Source of the DNA: Rhynchonema sp. JSB1_4
Taxonomy: Eukaryota > Nematoda > Chromadorea > Monhysterida > Xyalidae
Reading direction: 5' to 3'
NCBI GenBank assembly: GCA_030248065.1
Contig: JASAMV010004973.1
Span: 1-14,714 of the forward strand
Length of the DNA stretch: 14,714 bases
Positions within the stretch are counted from its first letter, which is position 1; every line of letters starts with the position of its first letter. This document shows, piece after piece, positions 1-8,420 of the stretch. The translations under genes were made by a program, and so were the position numbers. A model generated the notes under the pieces. It worked only from the letters and a program-made list of their open reading frames with translations, searched no databases and had not been told where the DNA came from.

Positions 1-134
1 GTACTTATTGTCGGTTACTGTAACCAACTTTATTTCCTACAAATTCTGTCATCGGAAGATTGCCGAAAGTAATTATAATAACAATCGAGAAAATAATCAC
101 GAATTCTCCGCGATTCGGATTCTATTCTCTATAG

Positions 135-665
135 TCTGGAGACACATACAGCTCCTGGTCGAGGACCATCTCGGCGTGCCTGAGATAAAAAGGCGACTCG
201 CGGAAATGATCCTGCTGAGACTCGTGAGCAGCGCTGTGATGACACTCGCAACCATATTCAGCATTTGGGCCGTGCTGCTTACCGTATCCCTACCGCATAC
301 ACGATTCGTGTACTTGTATTTGGCACTTTTGTGCACCGTTGCGTGTGATCTCGCACTGGCCCTAGCGGCCGTGGATGGAACAATTGCGATCTTCGCGCTG
401 AATTTGTTGAAAAGCAATGAAGCAAGAAAATCATCAACAGCCAAAAATGACGATATTACCTGTGATCTAATGCTATCGTGGCCGATCTTGGTCGGGAGAT
501 TCTTTTGGCGACTTGGCTGTTTGAGTAGTCGAACGGCAGCCTTGGTCCTGCTTGCGTGCGTGTGCGGTGTGCCACAGTTGGGTGTGCTGCTGCTGCTGCA
601 TTTGGTCGTCGTTATGGTGGCGGCTTGCCTGTTTCGACAATCAGCGACTGCCAATAGACAGAAAG
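135..665 (+). CDS. XKR-like exon A (first visible exon)
   Basis: The proposed acceptor is the AG at 133-134 after a pyrimidine-rich run (ttctattctctatag). The exon enters with two bases of a split codon and encodes VWRHIQLLVEDH onward, 176 full codons. It contains the WRH block, four to five hydrophobic stretches and the LSWP...FFWR...SSR signature. The frame stays open upstream to position 8, so the acceptor is a judgement; the upstream residues are hydrophilic and Asn-rich and do not look like XKR. The exon end at 665 is set by the phase of the next exon. Confidence 0.6.
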
Positions 666-2755
666 GCGAGTAATGTTTTTGGGGTGATTTGAGTTTTTGG
701 GATGTCATATCGGTTGCTATCATGCCCATCGGTGTTGAGGAGTTTGACTTGATCTGGTGTATCGATCGTACCACCCTGCTTCAAAAGCCCGATAGGGTGC
801 ATTGTATATGCCATACAAGCTTATAATTGATCCGGCATTGATCGCATGAATTTTTTGGGTGTATAGCAAATACTTCGGGATTTATGCGTATTAGTGAACG
901 TTTAGCTTTCATACAGTTAAGGGTGCATGATCCATCAGACAGCACCGATGGCCAGGTAATAGTTCAAGGTTGCATACTTTACAGATGTCGACTGTGATTC
1001 GCTTACCAAACCACCACCTTTACCCACCATTGCCCCACCACGACTGCTGCCCGCCTCGCCAGCCTCCCACCTGCCCGGCACGGCACACCTGACTCTGTGC
1101 GTGATTCATTGCCTGGTCTATCTGGAATTATCCATTGATCGTGTCTATCGATTGATTCATCTGTTCGCCTATTATTTTTTGATCATCGGTGAAAATGCGC
1201 TCATCACCGCGTTGGTCGGTTGAGTTGGGAATATTTTATTGACTTTTTCTGCTTTCAAAGTTTTGTCGTGAGTTGAGACCCAAATTTGGCACTCTGGAGA
1301 ATATTCGGGACCAGTTGGGGACGAGCCAGGGCTGAAAAGATACTTACGCTGTAGGACCAGTTTTTTTGAATCTTAATGCAAGATGTCAGTTCACCAACAC
1401 ACTGCTGGAGGTGGAGCGCTTGGCACTAACGATGACCTGGTCCATTTGCGGACATTGAGAAATGCCATTATATGCATGAACAAGTGCAGCTTTAGTCATC
1501 GTGCAGCAGCACATCGGATATTTTTTTTAAAAACATATCAGAAAAATATAAAACTTTCTACAGGTCTGCTACCAACAGTTATTCGTGCAAAATGATGATG
1601 ATGCCAATTCATCCATCGATCTTGCAATCGTGTCCCAGAGTGAGACATCAACCGACGCTGCAACAAATACGGCCTTACAAGTGCAACTTCCGACACCGTT
1701 TCTGACAGCGAATGCATTTCTGTGCATCATTTGGCTGTCCCTAACATTCAGCCTGTTCTTCTTAGTGGCCTATCACCAACTTTGTGCCTCCGCGCCACTG
1801 ACAAGTTTGGATCGGGTGGTTCATGCACCTCCGGGGACATATTTTTATCGAACGAATGAAGAAAGCACGAGGAATGGTGATAAACGGACGCCGCAAGGTG
1901 GGCTTTTGTGGTTTTGTGATTATTTTGTTCATTTTTTGTCAAATTCGTGACAAATTGACAGTCTGATGATGGCTTGGTGTATCGTAGGGTTAGCACGTAT
2001 ACAGATGTCAGATCAGATCGAAAAATGGCAATGAATCTATGGTGCACCAAACCATAACGACATGCCAGACCGGTGAGCATGACAACAAAGATCGCAGCTA
2101 ATGCACAAGTCGATGCCGTTAAATGAGTGCGCTGTGGGACATGACATTGTAATCCTAGGCAATTTTCATACCCACTTCAGGCACAGCATTGGAACTTGGG
2201 ACATAAGAAATACTTTGCGAGAGTTCCATCATAACTCGATTTTCACAACGTCACTCAATTTTCTTTCACCTCACATATGTAGGTGTGTTCGCGTGTCGTC
2301 TACCATTCAACAACCACAAGCAAAGTGCCCGACCCAAACAACGCAGTCACTTTATCATGCCCGCCAACATGTCTGTCAGCATGTACAGTCCAACGGCCGA
2401 AACAGCCCCTCAAAACAACACCGGCTTCCAATTCTATTCGTCAATGATACCACGTCTGCATCCGGGCTCAGAACCGACCCGTCGCAAAACACTGCCCGTC
2501 CGAGACAGGGACCCGTCTGTCGGTGTTTACCCCGACCCCGTTGCAAATGAGGTGACAGGCGCCGGTATCCCAATCGGGGGCCTATCAGGCCTGTCGACGT
2601 TTTTCGACACCCGACCGCCCGAAAGACACACCACGCTGCCGAAGAATATCAAAATGGGACTAAACGTTCGCGAGAATATTGTCACTGAAACATCACTGGC
2701 GTTTGCGCACACCACGCGCACCGTGGAGGATAATTTGTTGGAAACCGTGTTTTAG
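135..2755 (+). CDS. XKR family: XK-related (XKR/CED-8-like) membrane protein, 5' partial, four exons visible
   Basis: Joined exons are 135-665, 985-1214, 1564-1897 and 2283-2755, giving 521 visible residues and a TAG stop at 2753-2755. Family members are multispanning membrane proteins linked to phospholipid scrambling and apoptotic cell-surface change. Seen in the sequence: a run of hydrophobic helices; the block LSWPILVGRFFWRLGCLSSR (about residues 118-137), matching the family's LSWP..FLWR...LGSRV..L region; a following segment HLVVVMVAACLF at the family's HWLVM..W position; YYFLIIGENALITAL matching YY.....ENTAL..LW; then a last helix and a hydrophilic tail of about 150 residues. Together these follow the family order. 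The N-terminal third lies upstream of the window. Odd points: the conserved FLESAPQ stretch is not recognisable after LLRL, a 40-residue Pro-rich insert sits at residues 177-215, and one intron appears to use a GC donor. The XKR paralogue cannot be assigned. Confidence 0.72.
666..984 (+). other. XKR-like intron with apparent GC-AG splice sites
   Basis: The junction reads AGAAAG|GCGAGTAATG at the donor and CATACTTTACAG|ATGTCG at the acceptor. With GC at 666-667 the upstream exon ends on codon base 1 and the downstream exon supplies two bases, making GAT. The adjacent GT at 670-671 would leave two bases, and no AG before the conserved part of the next exon supplies the single base it would need. 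The GT donors in the right phase (after 566 and 581) would delete the helix aligned with the family's HWLVM segment. A GC donor is therefore the simplest reading. Confidence 0.55.
985..1214 (+). CDS. XKR-like exon B
   Basis: The exon opens with a Pro-rich, hydrophilic loop (KPPPLPTIAPPRLLP) and then encodes LTLCVIHCLVYLEL and FAYYFLIIGENALITAL, the counterpart of the family's penultimate helices with the YY...ENTAL block. The end at 1214 (TTG|GTCGGT) is phase 0, matching the phase-0 acceptor at 1564. The stronger-looking donor GTTGAG at 1219 is in the wrong phase for that acceptor. Confidence 0.6.
1564..1897 (+). CDS. XKR-like exon C
   Basis: The acceptor tttctacag|GTC is phase 0. A hydrophilic loop with DDD and Ser/Thr-rich sequence precedes the helix FLTANAFLCIIWLSLTFSLF and the short VAYHQL, corresponding to the last family helix and its YY..HP end. 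The donor CAAG|GTGGGC at 1898 is canonical and phase 1, as the next acceptor requires. Confidence 0.65.
2283..2755 (+). CDS. XKR-like terminal exon, cytosolic C-terminal tail
   Basis: The acceptor follows a pyrimidine tract (ttttctttcacctcacatatgtag). Two bases complete a Gly codon, and 156 codons run to TAG at 2753-2755. The tail is hydrophilic, rich in Pro, Arg and Thr, without membrane segments. It ends ...LLETVF, which fits a class I PDZ-ligand pattern (T-V-F). No DxxD caspase site of the kind used by some vertebrate XKR proteins is evident. ATTAAA at 2977-2982 is the nearest polyadenylation-like hexamer; there is no AATAAA close to the stop. Confidence 0.65.
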
Positions 2756-4151
2756 ATCGCGTCAATCTTGTATCTATGATTTATAGTATTGTGAACTCAG
2801 AAATTATGATCTGATTCAAAAGTGCGGGATAAATTTTGTAAAATTGCTCGAGCATTTGACATAAACAAGTAAAAAGAGAATTGAAGGTAGCCGGTGTGCA
2901 TGTCTTAGTTTTTCACTGCGACTCAGAACTGTAAGCCTGTTGTATTTTTATCTTCCTCAAGAAAAAATGTAAAAAAATTAAAAAATATTTGTCCTTTATC
3001 GAAAATTTTTCACTCCGACTCGCTTTGTCTCCCCGATTTCTCAATGATGCATTCCAAATCCAGTCATCATCCCTGCCTGCTGTTCATGACGAGCATCGTT
3101 TTCCTGCTTGTGCTGTCAGACGAATACGATATTTTGATACGACTTCTAAATCCGATAACGATTAAAGCGGGGGTCCAGGCAGTGGGGTCACTGCGCCAAA
3201 CTTGTTCAACTTTTCACAGGTTATAGTCGACATTAATCTCAACACAATTCCATTTACAGAACTTTAATTGAAGCAGTATCGACCGAGAACAGCGTCGTCA
3301 AAGGTACCAACTCGGGAACAAAATAAATTTCGGACCAGCTGCCCAAAAACGACATTTATAGCGTGTGAAGATACGTCACCAATCTCTTTTTATTCGCTGG
3401 GTTACGGTAGTTTCAGAACTGCACTGGGTAGAAAAATGTTTCACTGCCAACTCAGTGCCAACTCACCATCAGAAGATAAGCGCGCCAACATTTGGGGAAC
3501 AAAACGCTTGATGACCAAAGAACAATGCAAAATTTGAATTTGAATTATTTCGGTGTGCAGTACATTGGTATTTGCGGGATAAAAAAATCCAGTTACATTC
3601 GTTCGGTAAATTTAACTTTTCGATGTCAAAGAAATCTTTACATTGGGAGAAACGCAGACCTCCCACGCAGTCGCTTGAAGCAAACAAGCTCATTCTTCAT
3701 ACACATCACAGTCATACAAGTCGCCGTGGATTATATTTTCAACTTTGGAGCAAACACGTCGAAACTTTTTCTCGGTTTTCAACCGACTAGACATCTGGGC
3801 GTCCACACCGGTGTCAATTTTCAAGTACTTTCGGCATTAAAAATGCTCATTTGAAAAAATGTCTTCCTTTTCGTTTTGTTTCGGTTCAAGTGTAGAATTT
3901 CAAGGAATATACTACCGCGTCAAGTGATTGGTTTTTTTGCCCTACCGTATACAAAGTGGCGGCGCGACATTGAATCATGCTTGAAATGAAACGTTTTCCT
4001 TGTTCAATGATTTTAGCTGAACATTCATTGTAAAATGTCGGGTAGACTTTGTATTTCACGTGACACATTTGACGATTTTGATGAAAGCCACCGATCTTCC
4101 GAGCTGTGGTGTCACTGTCCGTTGTTTTGAAATGTGATCTAGGCTGCCGGC
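2756..4151. other. Intergenic stretch downstream of the XKR-like gene
   Basis: This should begin with the XKR 3' UTR; the A-rich segment 2960-2990 with ATTAAA is the most likely cleavage region. Beyond it I see only short ORFs with no family resemblance. Three similar pieces reading TTTCACTsCGACTC or near variants occur at about 2911, 3008 and 3439, possibly remnants of a degraded repeat. No RNA gene was recognised. Confidence 0.5.
3044..3226 (+). CDS. Possible small secreted or membrane peptide ORF, unrecognised
   Basis: A 60-codon ORF starts with two ATGs. Residues 1-10 are polar with His and Lys, residues 11-25 (CLLFMTSIVFLLVLS) form a hydrophobic core like a signal peptide or anchor, and the rest is short and mixed, ending TAG. 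It could be a first coding exon, but I found no donor and downstream exon that continue it convincingly. An ORF of this length is expected by chance; only the hydrophobic N-terminus makes it worth listing. Confidence 0.12.
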   Translation: MMHSKSSHHPCLLFMTSIVFLLVLSDEYDILIRLLNPITIKAGVQAVGSLRQTCSTFHRL

Positions 4152-4173
4152 TTAGGCCGGTCTCACATAGCAC

Positions 4174-4406
4174 GCGGGTTAGCGGATTAGCGGGCGAGAT
4201 GCGCCCGCTTTTTGCTCTCACAACCTAAAAAGCGGATTAGTGGGTTGCGCGTTAGCGGGCGAGCGAAATTTCTCGCCCGCTAACCCGCTAATCCGCTCCC
4301 GGGTGTGCTCTCACAATGTCATGTAAATTCGCGGGTTAGCGGATTAGCGGGTCCGCTAATCCGCTTTTTACGATTAGGACTGGTTCTAATTTTTTTGCGG
4401 GTTAGC
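4174..4406. repeat. Left subterminal GCGGGTTAGCGG array with hairpins
   Basis: Degenerate units GCGGGTTAGCGG and GCGGATTAGCGGG occur in both orientations. Two strong palindromes are visible: AGCGGATTAGCGG at 4338-4350 with its exact complement at 4353-4365 (2-base loop), and GTTAGCGGGCGAG at 4251-4263 with its complement at 4272-4284 (8-base loop). The terminal motif TCTCACA recurs at 4159-4167, 4214-4222 and 4307-4315, always on the + strand. Confidence 0.85.
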
Positions 4407-4836
4407 AATGGAGGCGCCTGTTCAGAAGCTTATAATTTGTTTCCAAACATTATTAGAGCATTAAAATGTGCTCCCATAGATAATCAAAGATGCTGCTTTC
4501 CCTGCAGACATTTTTGTAACTGATGGACGCTTAGAAACAGTCTTTCCTATCATTATCTATTAATTTTCGTGCCCAGGTTCGACCGATGAATGATTACCAG
4601 CATATTTCTAAGAATTTATAATGAAAATGAGCGAAAGAACGGAAGTTGCCGTTGAAGAACCGAAGAACCTTGATACAGCAAGGTGGAACTGCGCGTAATG
4701 CTCCGGTTGCTATTGTTTCTGTGTATCATACCCATGCAAAACTTTGAAGCGCTGCATTCGTGGTTCACTGTTAGGTACTAAGCACCTGTTAGCAAAACGT
4801 ACTTCCATTTATGATCAAGGACAACAGTAGAATGTA

Positions 4837-4984
4837 CAGTCGACCCTTTACATAGTGACCCGATCGTCACCGCTATACATGCAGAGCAGTAATCTGGACT
4901 GGAAGGTTAATGGCAAATTGGGACCCAAACCGTCGTTCACTACAGATTCACTATGTGGAGGTTCACTATAGAGAGGGTCGACTG
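4837..4984. mobile_element. Pogo/Tigger-like MITE nested in the Harbinger-like element (148 bp)
   Basis: The left end is CAGTCGACCC followed by TTTACATAGTGACC. The reverse complement of the right end is CAGTCGACCC followed by TCTCTATAGTGAACC. TA flanks both ends (4835-4836 and 4985-4986). CAGT..ACCCTCT-type ends with TA duplications are typical of pogo/Tigger and related Tc1/mariner elements. There is no coding capacity. Terminal repeats of about 25 bp make up a third of its length. Confidence 0.8.
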
Positions 4985-5381
4985 TACCTACATACACAAG
5001 GTTAGATTTGTATCGCGACAGGTACTGGTAGATATGGAAAGGGACAGTACCAGAGGTACGGCCAGCACTATGGAACTTTATCGGACAACATGGCTGAGGG
5101 GCGTTATTCTGTGTTTTGTGCCGGACGATTGGACAAAGCCGGCTTGGGCAAGACCACTTTGAGCAAGTGAAAAAAAGCAGTGCCCGTGCGCCTTTCTGTC
5201 ATCCTGTTCTTCTGGGTAGCAAACTGTTCCATAATTTATACATCTCATTCTTAAGTACTACATGCAGTTCCAGAGAACTTGGGCAAGCGGATAAATAAAA
5301 TAAATACTGGTGAACTAAACAAAATGGATGACCTGGAGTTGCACCCGCATTTCTGCCTCCGCGTACATTGTGAGAGCAACT

Positions 5382-5545
5382 GCGGGTTGCGGATTAGCGG
5401 GTCAGCGGATTAGCGGGCGGCTTATGGGCAGACCCGCTAACCCGCTTTTCCAATTCTGCATGTGAGAGCAAAAGCGGGTGTGAAAAGCGGGTCCGCTAAT
5501 CCGCAACCCGCTAACCCGCTAATCCGCTAACCCGCTAACCCGCTA
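5382..5545. repeat. Right subterminal GCGGGTTAGCGG array
   Basis: This mirrors the left array: GCGGATTAGCGGG units, then the complementary orientation CCCGCTAACCCGCTAATCCGC toward the end. The inverted terminal motif appears three times around it (TGTGAGAGC at 5369-5377 and 5461-5469, TGTGAGACC at 5549-5557), with 88-92 bp between copies. Confidence 0.85.
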
Positions 5546-5564
5546 CATTGTGAGACCGGCCTTA

Positions 5565-7430
5565 GCTGAGTGACTACCTACTGTATACGAGATTGTTTTT
5601 TTTAACCTTTTTTTTCGTTCCCGCAGTTTGCGCGCCTTGCCGCATACTGGTGTGCTTTTGGAATTTGCTCTCCTGTTTGAAGTCGTTCAGTCATTTCGAA
5701 GTGTTTTTTCAGGTTTGACTGGTTTGTTGGGGTCAAGTTACCTGCATGCATAGGTACTTTGAAATCTTTCCAAAACAAAACAGTGGTGCCCGATTTGCTT
5801 TCGAAGTATGCCCTCGAAAGTATATTCTTTCCTAAAGATTGACTAAGCGTTCAAAGAAAGTGTCTTATGACGTCTTTGTAATAACGCAACTCGCATTTTC
5901 TCCGTGTCGCAACTTGTCGCTTCATATTTTTTTCGCAAGTTTCATCAAAAAGTCAAAGTTTTGCGGACTACAACAGAAGAAAATAACAAGATGTACATCT
6001 TCATGGCCTATGAAACTGCCATAAATTGTCTAGTTTTCCATTTGAATGACCAAAACCAGCTAAGAATAGCAACAGCACACTTGTTTTAGTCTGAACTTTC
6101 CCAAAGTGCTGCGCCACGTTCCTGTTCGTGCCATGCACGGCGTCATTTATGATGCGTCGCTTATCACATTGCACCCGGGCTTAAATGTGCAACCAACAGG
6201 TTGTAGTATAAAACACTGCGTTGTTCTATTTGAATTTCGGCTAATATTATACGTAATAGCAGCACAATTCGTCTGGATTCAAACGCGAAATATGCTGTGA
6301 AGATCTATTGTACAGTATGTATTGCTTCATTCCCTCTAGTGCTGCGGGGCATCTTTATGGCGCGTTTTACGTAAGCTGCGAACGTGCGAACACTCTTATT
6401 CGCAGTTGTCTTGGGCCCAGAAATTCATGGCAAACGATAGCCTTGAGAAGGACTGAACCTCTGCTGGTTGAACGGGAAGCTTTGGCACTGGGCCGGTCTG
6501 ACAGAAGAACCCAAGGCTCCGATGCATGTCTCTGGGTCATTGAACTTCCTGGCCTGAGCAGGAAAACACGTTGTCACGATTATGTTGCGTGTTACGGTAC
6601 ATGCTATTCCGTTGGTAGCGTGACCGACAACGTGACAAGTAATGTGTCACTTTTGAATTATTCGTGAACCATGGTGTTGTCATCAATATAACCAGTCGAC
6701 AGTTTAAATGCAACTTCAAGAAGTCTTAGAGTAGAGGTATACATACAGTACCTATGTATCTTACCAATGGCAATATTGTGTTTGGGATGTTCCTTGCGTC
6801 TTCTTGTAAAACAATCCTTATAAAAGTGTCATCATATCATTTCTATTGTGCCGGACACCTTTTTCAAGTAATGAACGCTGGATGGAAGTATGCGTGCATT
6901 TCTTGAAAGCAAACAGCGCGCGATCATCTGGTTGCTTCTTCCTGACAAGATAAACATGTTTATCCGTTAAGCGGGCCTGTATCAGATCTGGTTTCCGGCC
7001 TCCCAAAGCCAAAGTCACGACAGTGGCATGCTTGGCGTCGAACATTACACTTATGTACGTTCCTTCGTTTAGCTCGGGCATGTTTACTCAAATGACATGA
7101 CGCGTTTTGTTGTGTTTTAGGCTGCCTGGTCACATGAGAACATCATGAGCTCAAGTTAACCGAAGATTTGAAGCTGCGGATGTTAGCACTTCGCGTCTTC
7201 AGCCCAAATCAGATCCCTATGATCTGCAGCTGGATGGCTTGTACATAGTATATAACCCACAACGCACAATCCAGCGCTGCGGGTTAAACTGCACGTTACG
7301 TAACCTGGTCCAGGGCTTTTCGTGTGTGTCCTAAAAAAACCAGACACCTGCTGTTGCACAAACATACAGTACATGCCTACAGTATGCCATGCCAGCACAA
7401 TGTCACGTTGTGTGCACGTGAACACACATT
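5565..7430. other. Intergenic stretch without a recognisable gene
   Basis: The only ORFs are short, overlap on both strands, and lack family motifs or connecting splice sites. The longest on the + strand (6308-6667, 119 codons) has a composition unlike a structured domain. A small imperfect palindrome of ATACATA...TATGTAT lies near 6737-6760. No tRNA or rRNA was recognised. Confidence 0.5.
6818..7081 (-). CDS. Unrecognised 87-residue ORF, possibly an exon or gene fragment
   Basis: It starts at a real ATG (complement of 7079-7081) and encodes MPELNEGTYISVMFDAKHA and onward with mixed, protein-like composition and a Lys/Arg-rich second half. I do not recognise a family and found no flanking exon. 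It could be a decayed transposon ORF or chance; its lack of low-complexity sequence and its ATG start are the only points in favour. Confidence 0.15.
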   Translation of the reverse strand: MPELNEGTYISVMFDAKHATVVTLALGGRKPDLIQARLTDKHVYLVRKKQPDDRALFAFKKCTHTSIQRSLLEKGVRHNRNDMMTLL

Positions 7431-7454
7431 TCTCTCTCTCTCTCTCTCTCTCTC
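7431..7454. repeat. (TC)12 microsatellite
   Basis: Twelve uninterrupted TC units occur in intergenic DNA. Confidence 0.97.
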
Positions 7455-8149
7455 ATTCCATCAAATGATGAGGTGGTGTGGCTTGAGAATGTAATGTACA
7501 TAATGTATTTGCTAAAAGTTGGTTTGTGCCTCGAGAAAATGTTGCGCAAGTTTATTCAGGATCTTGCTAATTTGGGGTCCTTTTTGGGAAGAGCGTAGTC
7601 CAGGGATGGGGCAAATCCATGATATGACAGACTGTGAAAATCCTCCTGTGGACCGAAATCTTTCACGGTCCATCCACCTAGAAATCTGGACTGAAATCCT
7701 TCTTGCAAAATATCACGCGCAAAGTGATCACGTGGCCGCATCCACTTGCGCATTTTTGCCTAACATTTGTCCTGTCATTTCCAGCACCTTAACCGAGGAT
7801 ACCAAAATTTATGTATACCTACCGTAATACTACCTATGTTTTGCAGTCTGCCCAACTGGCTGGTCGTGCAGTGCAAGATCAATGCATCAAAAAAAGCACT
7901 GCAGACAGCCAGCCAGTTTTGCTGTTGTTGTTGTTTTCCACTGAAAATAATCTATCTCCTCGTCTGGTATGATGACACCACCACGTCGGTCCAAAGCACG
8001 TGCACAGCACACCCAATGAAAAATAAAAATAACTGCATCCAGGCCAGCTGGCAAGCAGTTGTTTTTAGTGCCACTTTCGCTTAGTCACTTGATGAAAATA
8101 GGTATATTTCTTGCTTTGACAATCGCGGGACCCAGAAATTCGGCGGAGC
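7455..8149. other. Intergenic stretch with one hairpin
   Basis: Apart from the hairpin at 7854-7918 and a TTG-rich run near 7921-7935, I see no structured element. The ORFs at 7519-7827 and 7767-8084 start in unconvincing contexts and match nothing I recognise. Confidence 0.4.
7854..7918. ncRNA. Possible small-RNA-precursor-like hairpin
   Basis: AACTGGCTGG (7854-7863) pairs exactly with CCAGCCAGTT (7909-7918), and TGCAGTGC (7867-7874) pairs exactly with GCACTGCA (7896-7903). A small 3/5-base internal loop separates the two helices and the terminal loop is 21 bases. The fold is about 65 nt with an imperfect stem, in the size range of animal microRNA precursors. A decayed MITE would give the same picture. 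Strand of transcription is unknown. Confidence 0.2.
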
Positions 8150-8151
8150 TA

Positions 8152-8381
8152 TACTCTGACAATACTTTTGGGAGAAACTTTTCAAACACGTTGCCTGATC
8201 CGCAAAGCACATCATGCGTGTGTTAGCTGCAGCGGTCACGTGACTGCCAATCACTCAACACACAAGTCTAACGTAGTGATTTGCGAAATCCTACGAAACT
8301 CAGCTGGCTGCGCCAGCGGCGTGTGCTTTACGGATCAGGCAACGCGTTTGAAAAGTTTCTCCCAAAAGCATTGTCAGAGTA
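8152..8381. mobile_element. Palindromic MITE with 60-bp terminal inverted repeats (230 bp)
   Basis: The 60-bp left arm (8152-8211) and the inverted right arm (8322-8381) differ at only three positions, all transitions. The arms start TACTCTGACAAT and contain CTTTTGGGAGAAACTTTT. TATA surrounds both outer ends, so the duplication is probably TA (8150-8151 and 8382-8383), suggesting a Tc1/mariner-like mobiliser. The middle 110 bp is non-coding. High arm identity suggests a fairly recent insertion. Confidence 0.8.
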
Positions 8382-8412
8382 TACATACATATGTATATAT
8401 ATAATCTGGGCT

Positions 8413-8420
8413 GGCTTTAC
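8413..8420. repeat. Left 8-bp target-site duplication of the hAT-type element
   Basis: GGCTTTAC directly precedes CAGGGTTGG and is repeated exactly at 9209-9216 after CCAACCCTG. Confidence 0.9.

Larger units (their letters stand above)
4155..5561. mobile_element. PIF/Harbinger-like DNA transposon, non-autonomous (1407 bp)
   Basis: The element begins GGCCGGTCTCACA and ends TGTGAGACCGGCC, a perfect 13-bp terminal inverted repeat. It is flanked on both sides by TTA (4152-4154 and 5562-5564). A 3-bp TWA duplication is characteristic of PIF/Harbinger. Both ends hold arrays of GCGGGTTAGCGG-type repeats (4174-4406 and 5382-5545), and the interior is ordinary-looking DNA. I found no DDE nuclease or Myb-like ORF, so it must rely on a transposase made elsewhere, or is extinct. 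A second small transposon lies inside it at 4837-4984, so this element inserted first. Confidence 0.75.

Noticed and set aside
97..774. 225-codon minus-strand ORF overlapping the first XKR exon
   Set aside because: It is Ser/Thr-rich antisense translation with no domain. The + strand carries recognisable XKR blocks and phase-consistent splice sites.
2101..2550. 149-codon + strand ORF overlapping the last XKR exon
   Set aside because: It is a different frame of the last XKR exon. The chosen frame is fixed by the phase of the donor at 1898 and runs to a stop at 2755.
4953..5298. Two overlapping short ORFs inside the Harbinger-like element as transposase remnants
   Set aside because: The first overlaps the end of the nested pogo-like MITE, and neither shows DDE nuclease or Myb/SANT features.
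4174..5545. TTAGCGGG-rich arrays resembling telomeric repeat or a CRISPR array
   Set aside because: The units are irregular, occur in both orientations, and lie just inside transposon ends with TTA duplications. There are no uniform spacers and the locus is eukaryotic.
6308..6667. 119-codon + strand ORF as a gene
   Set aside because: It has no recognisable domain, no connecting exons and no ATG at its first codon. A run of this length is plausible by chance over several kb of non-coding DNA.
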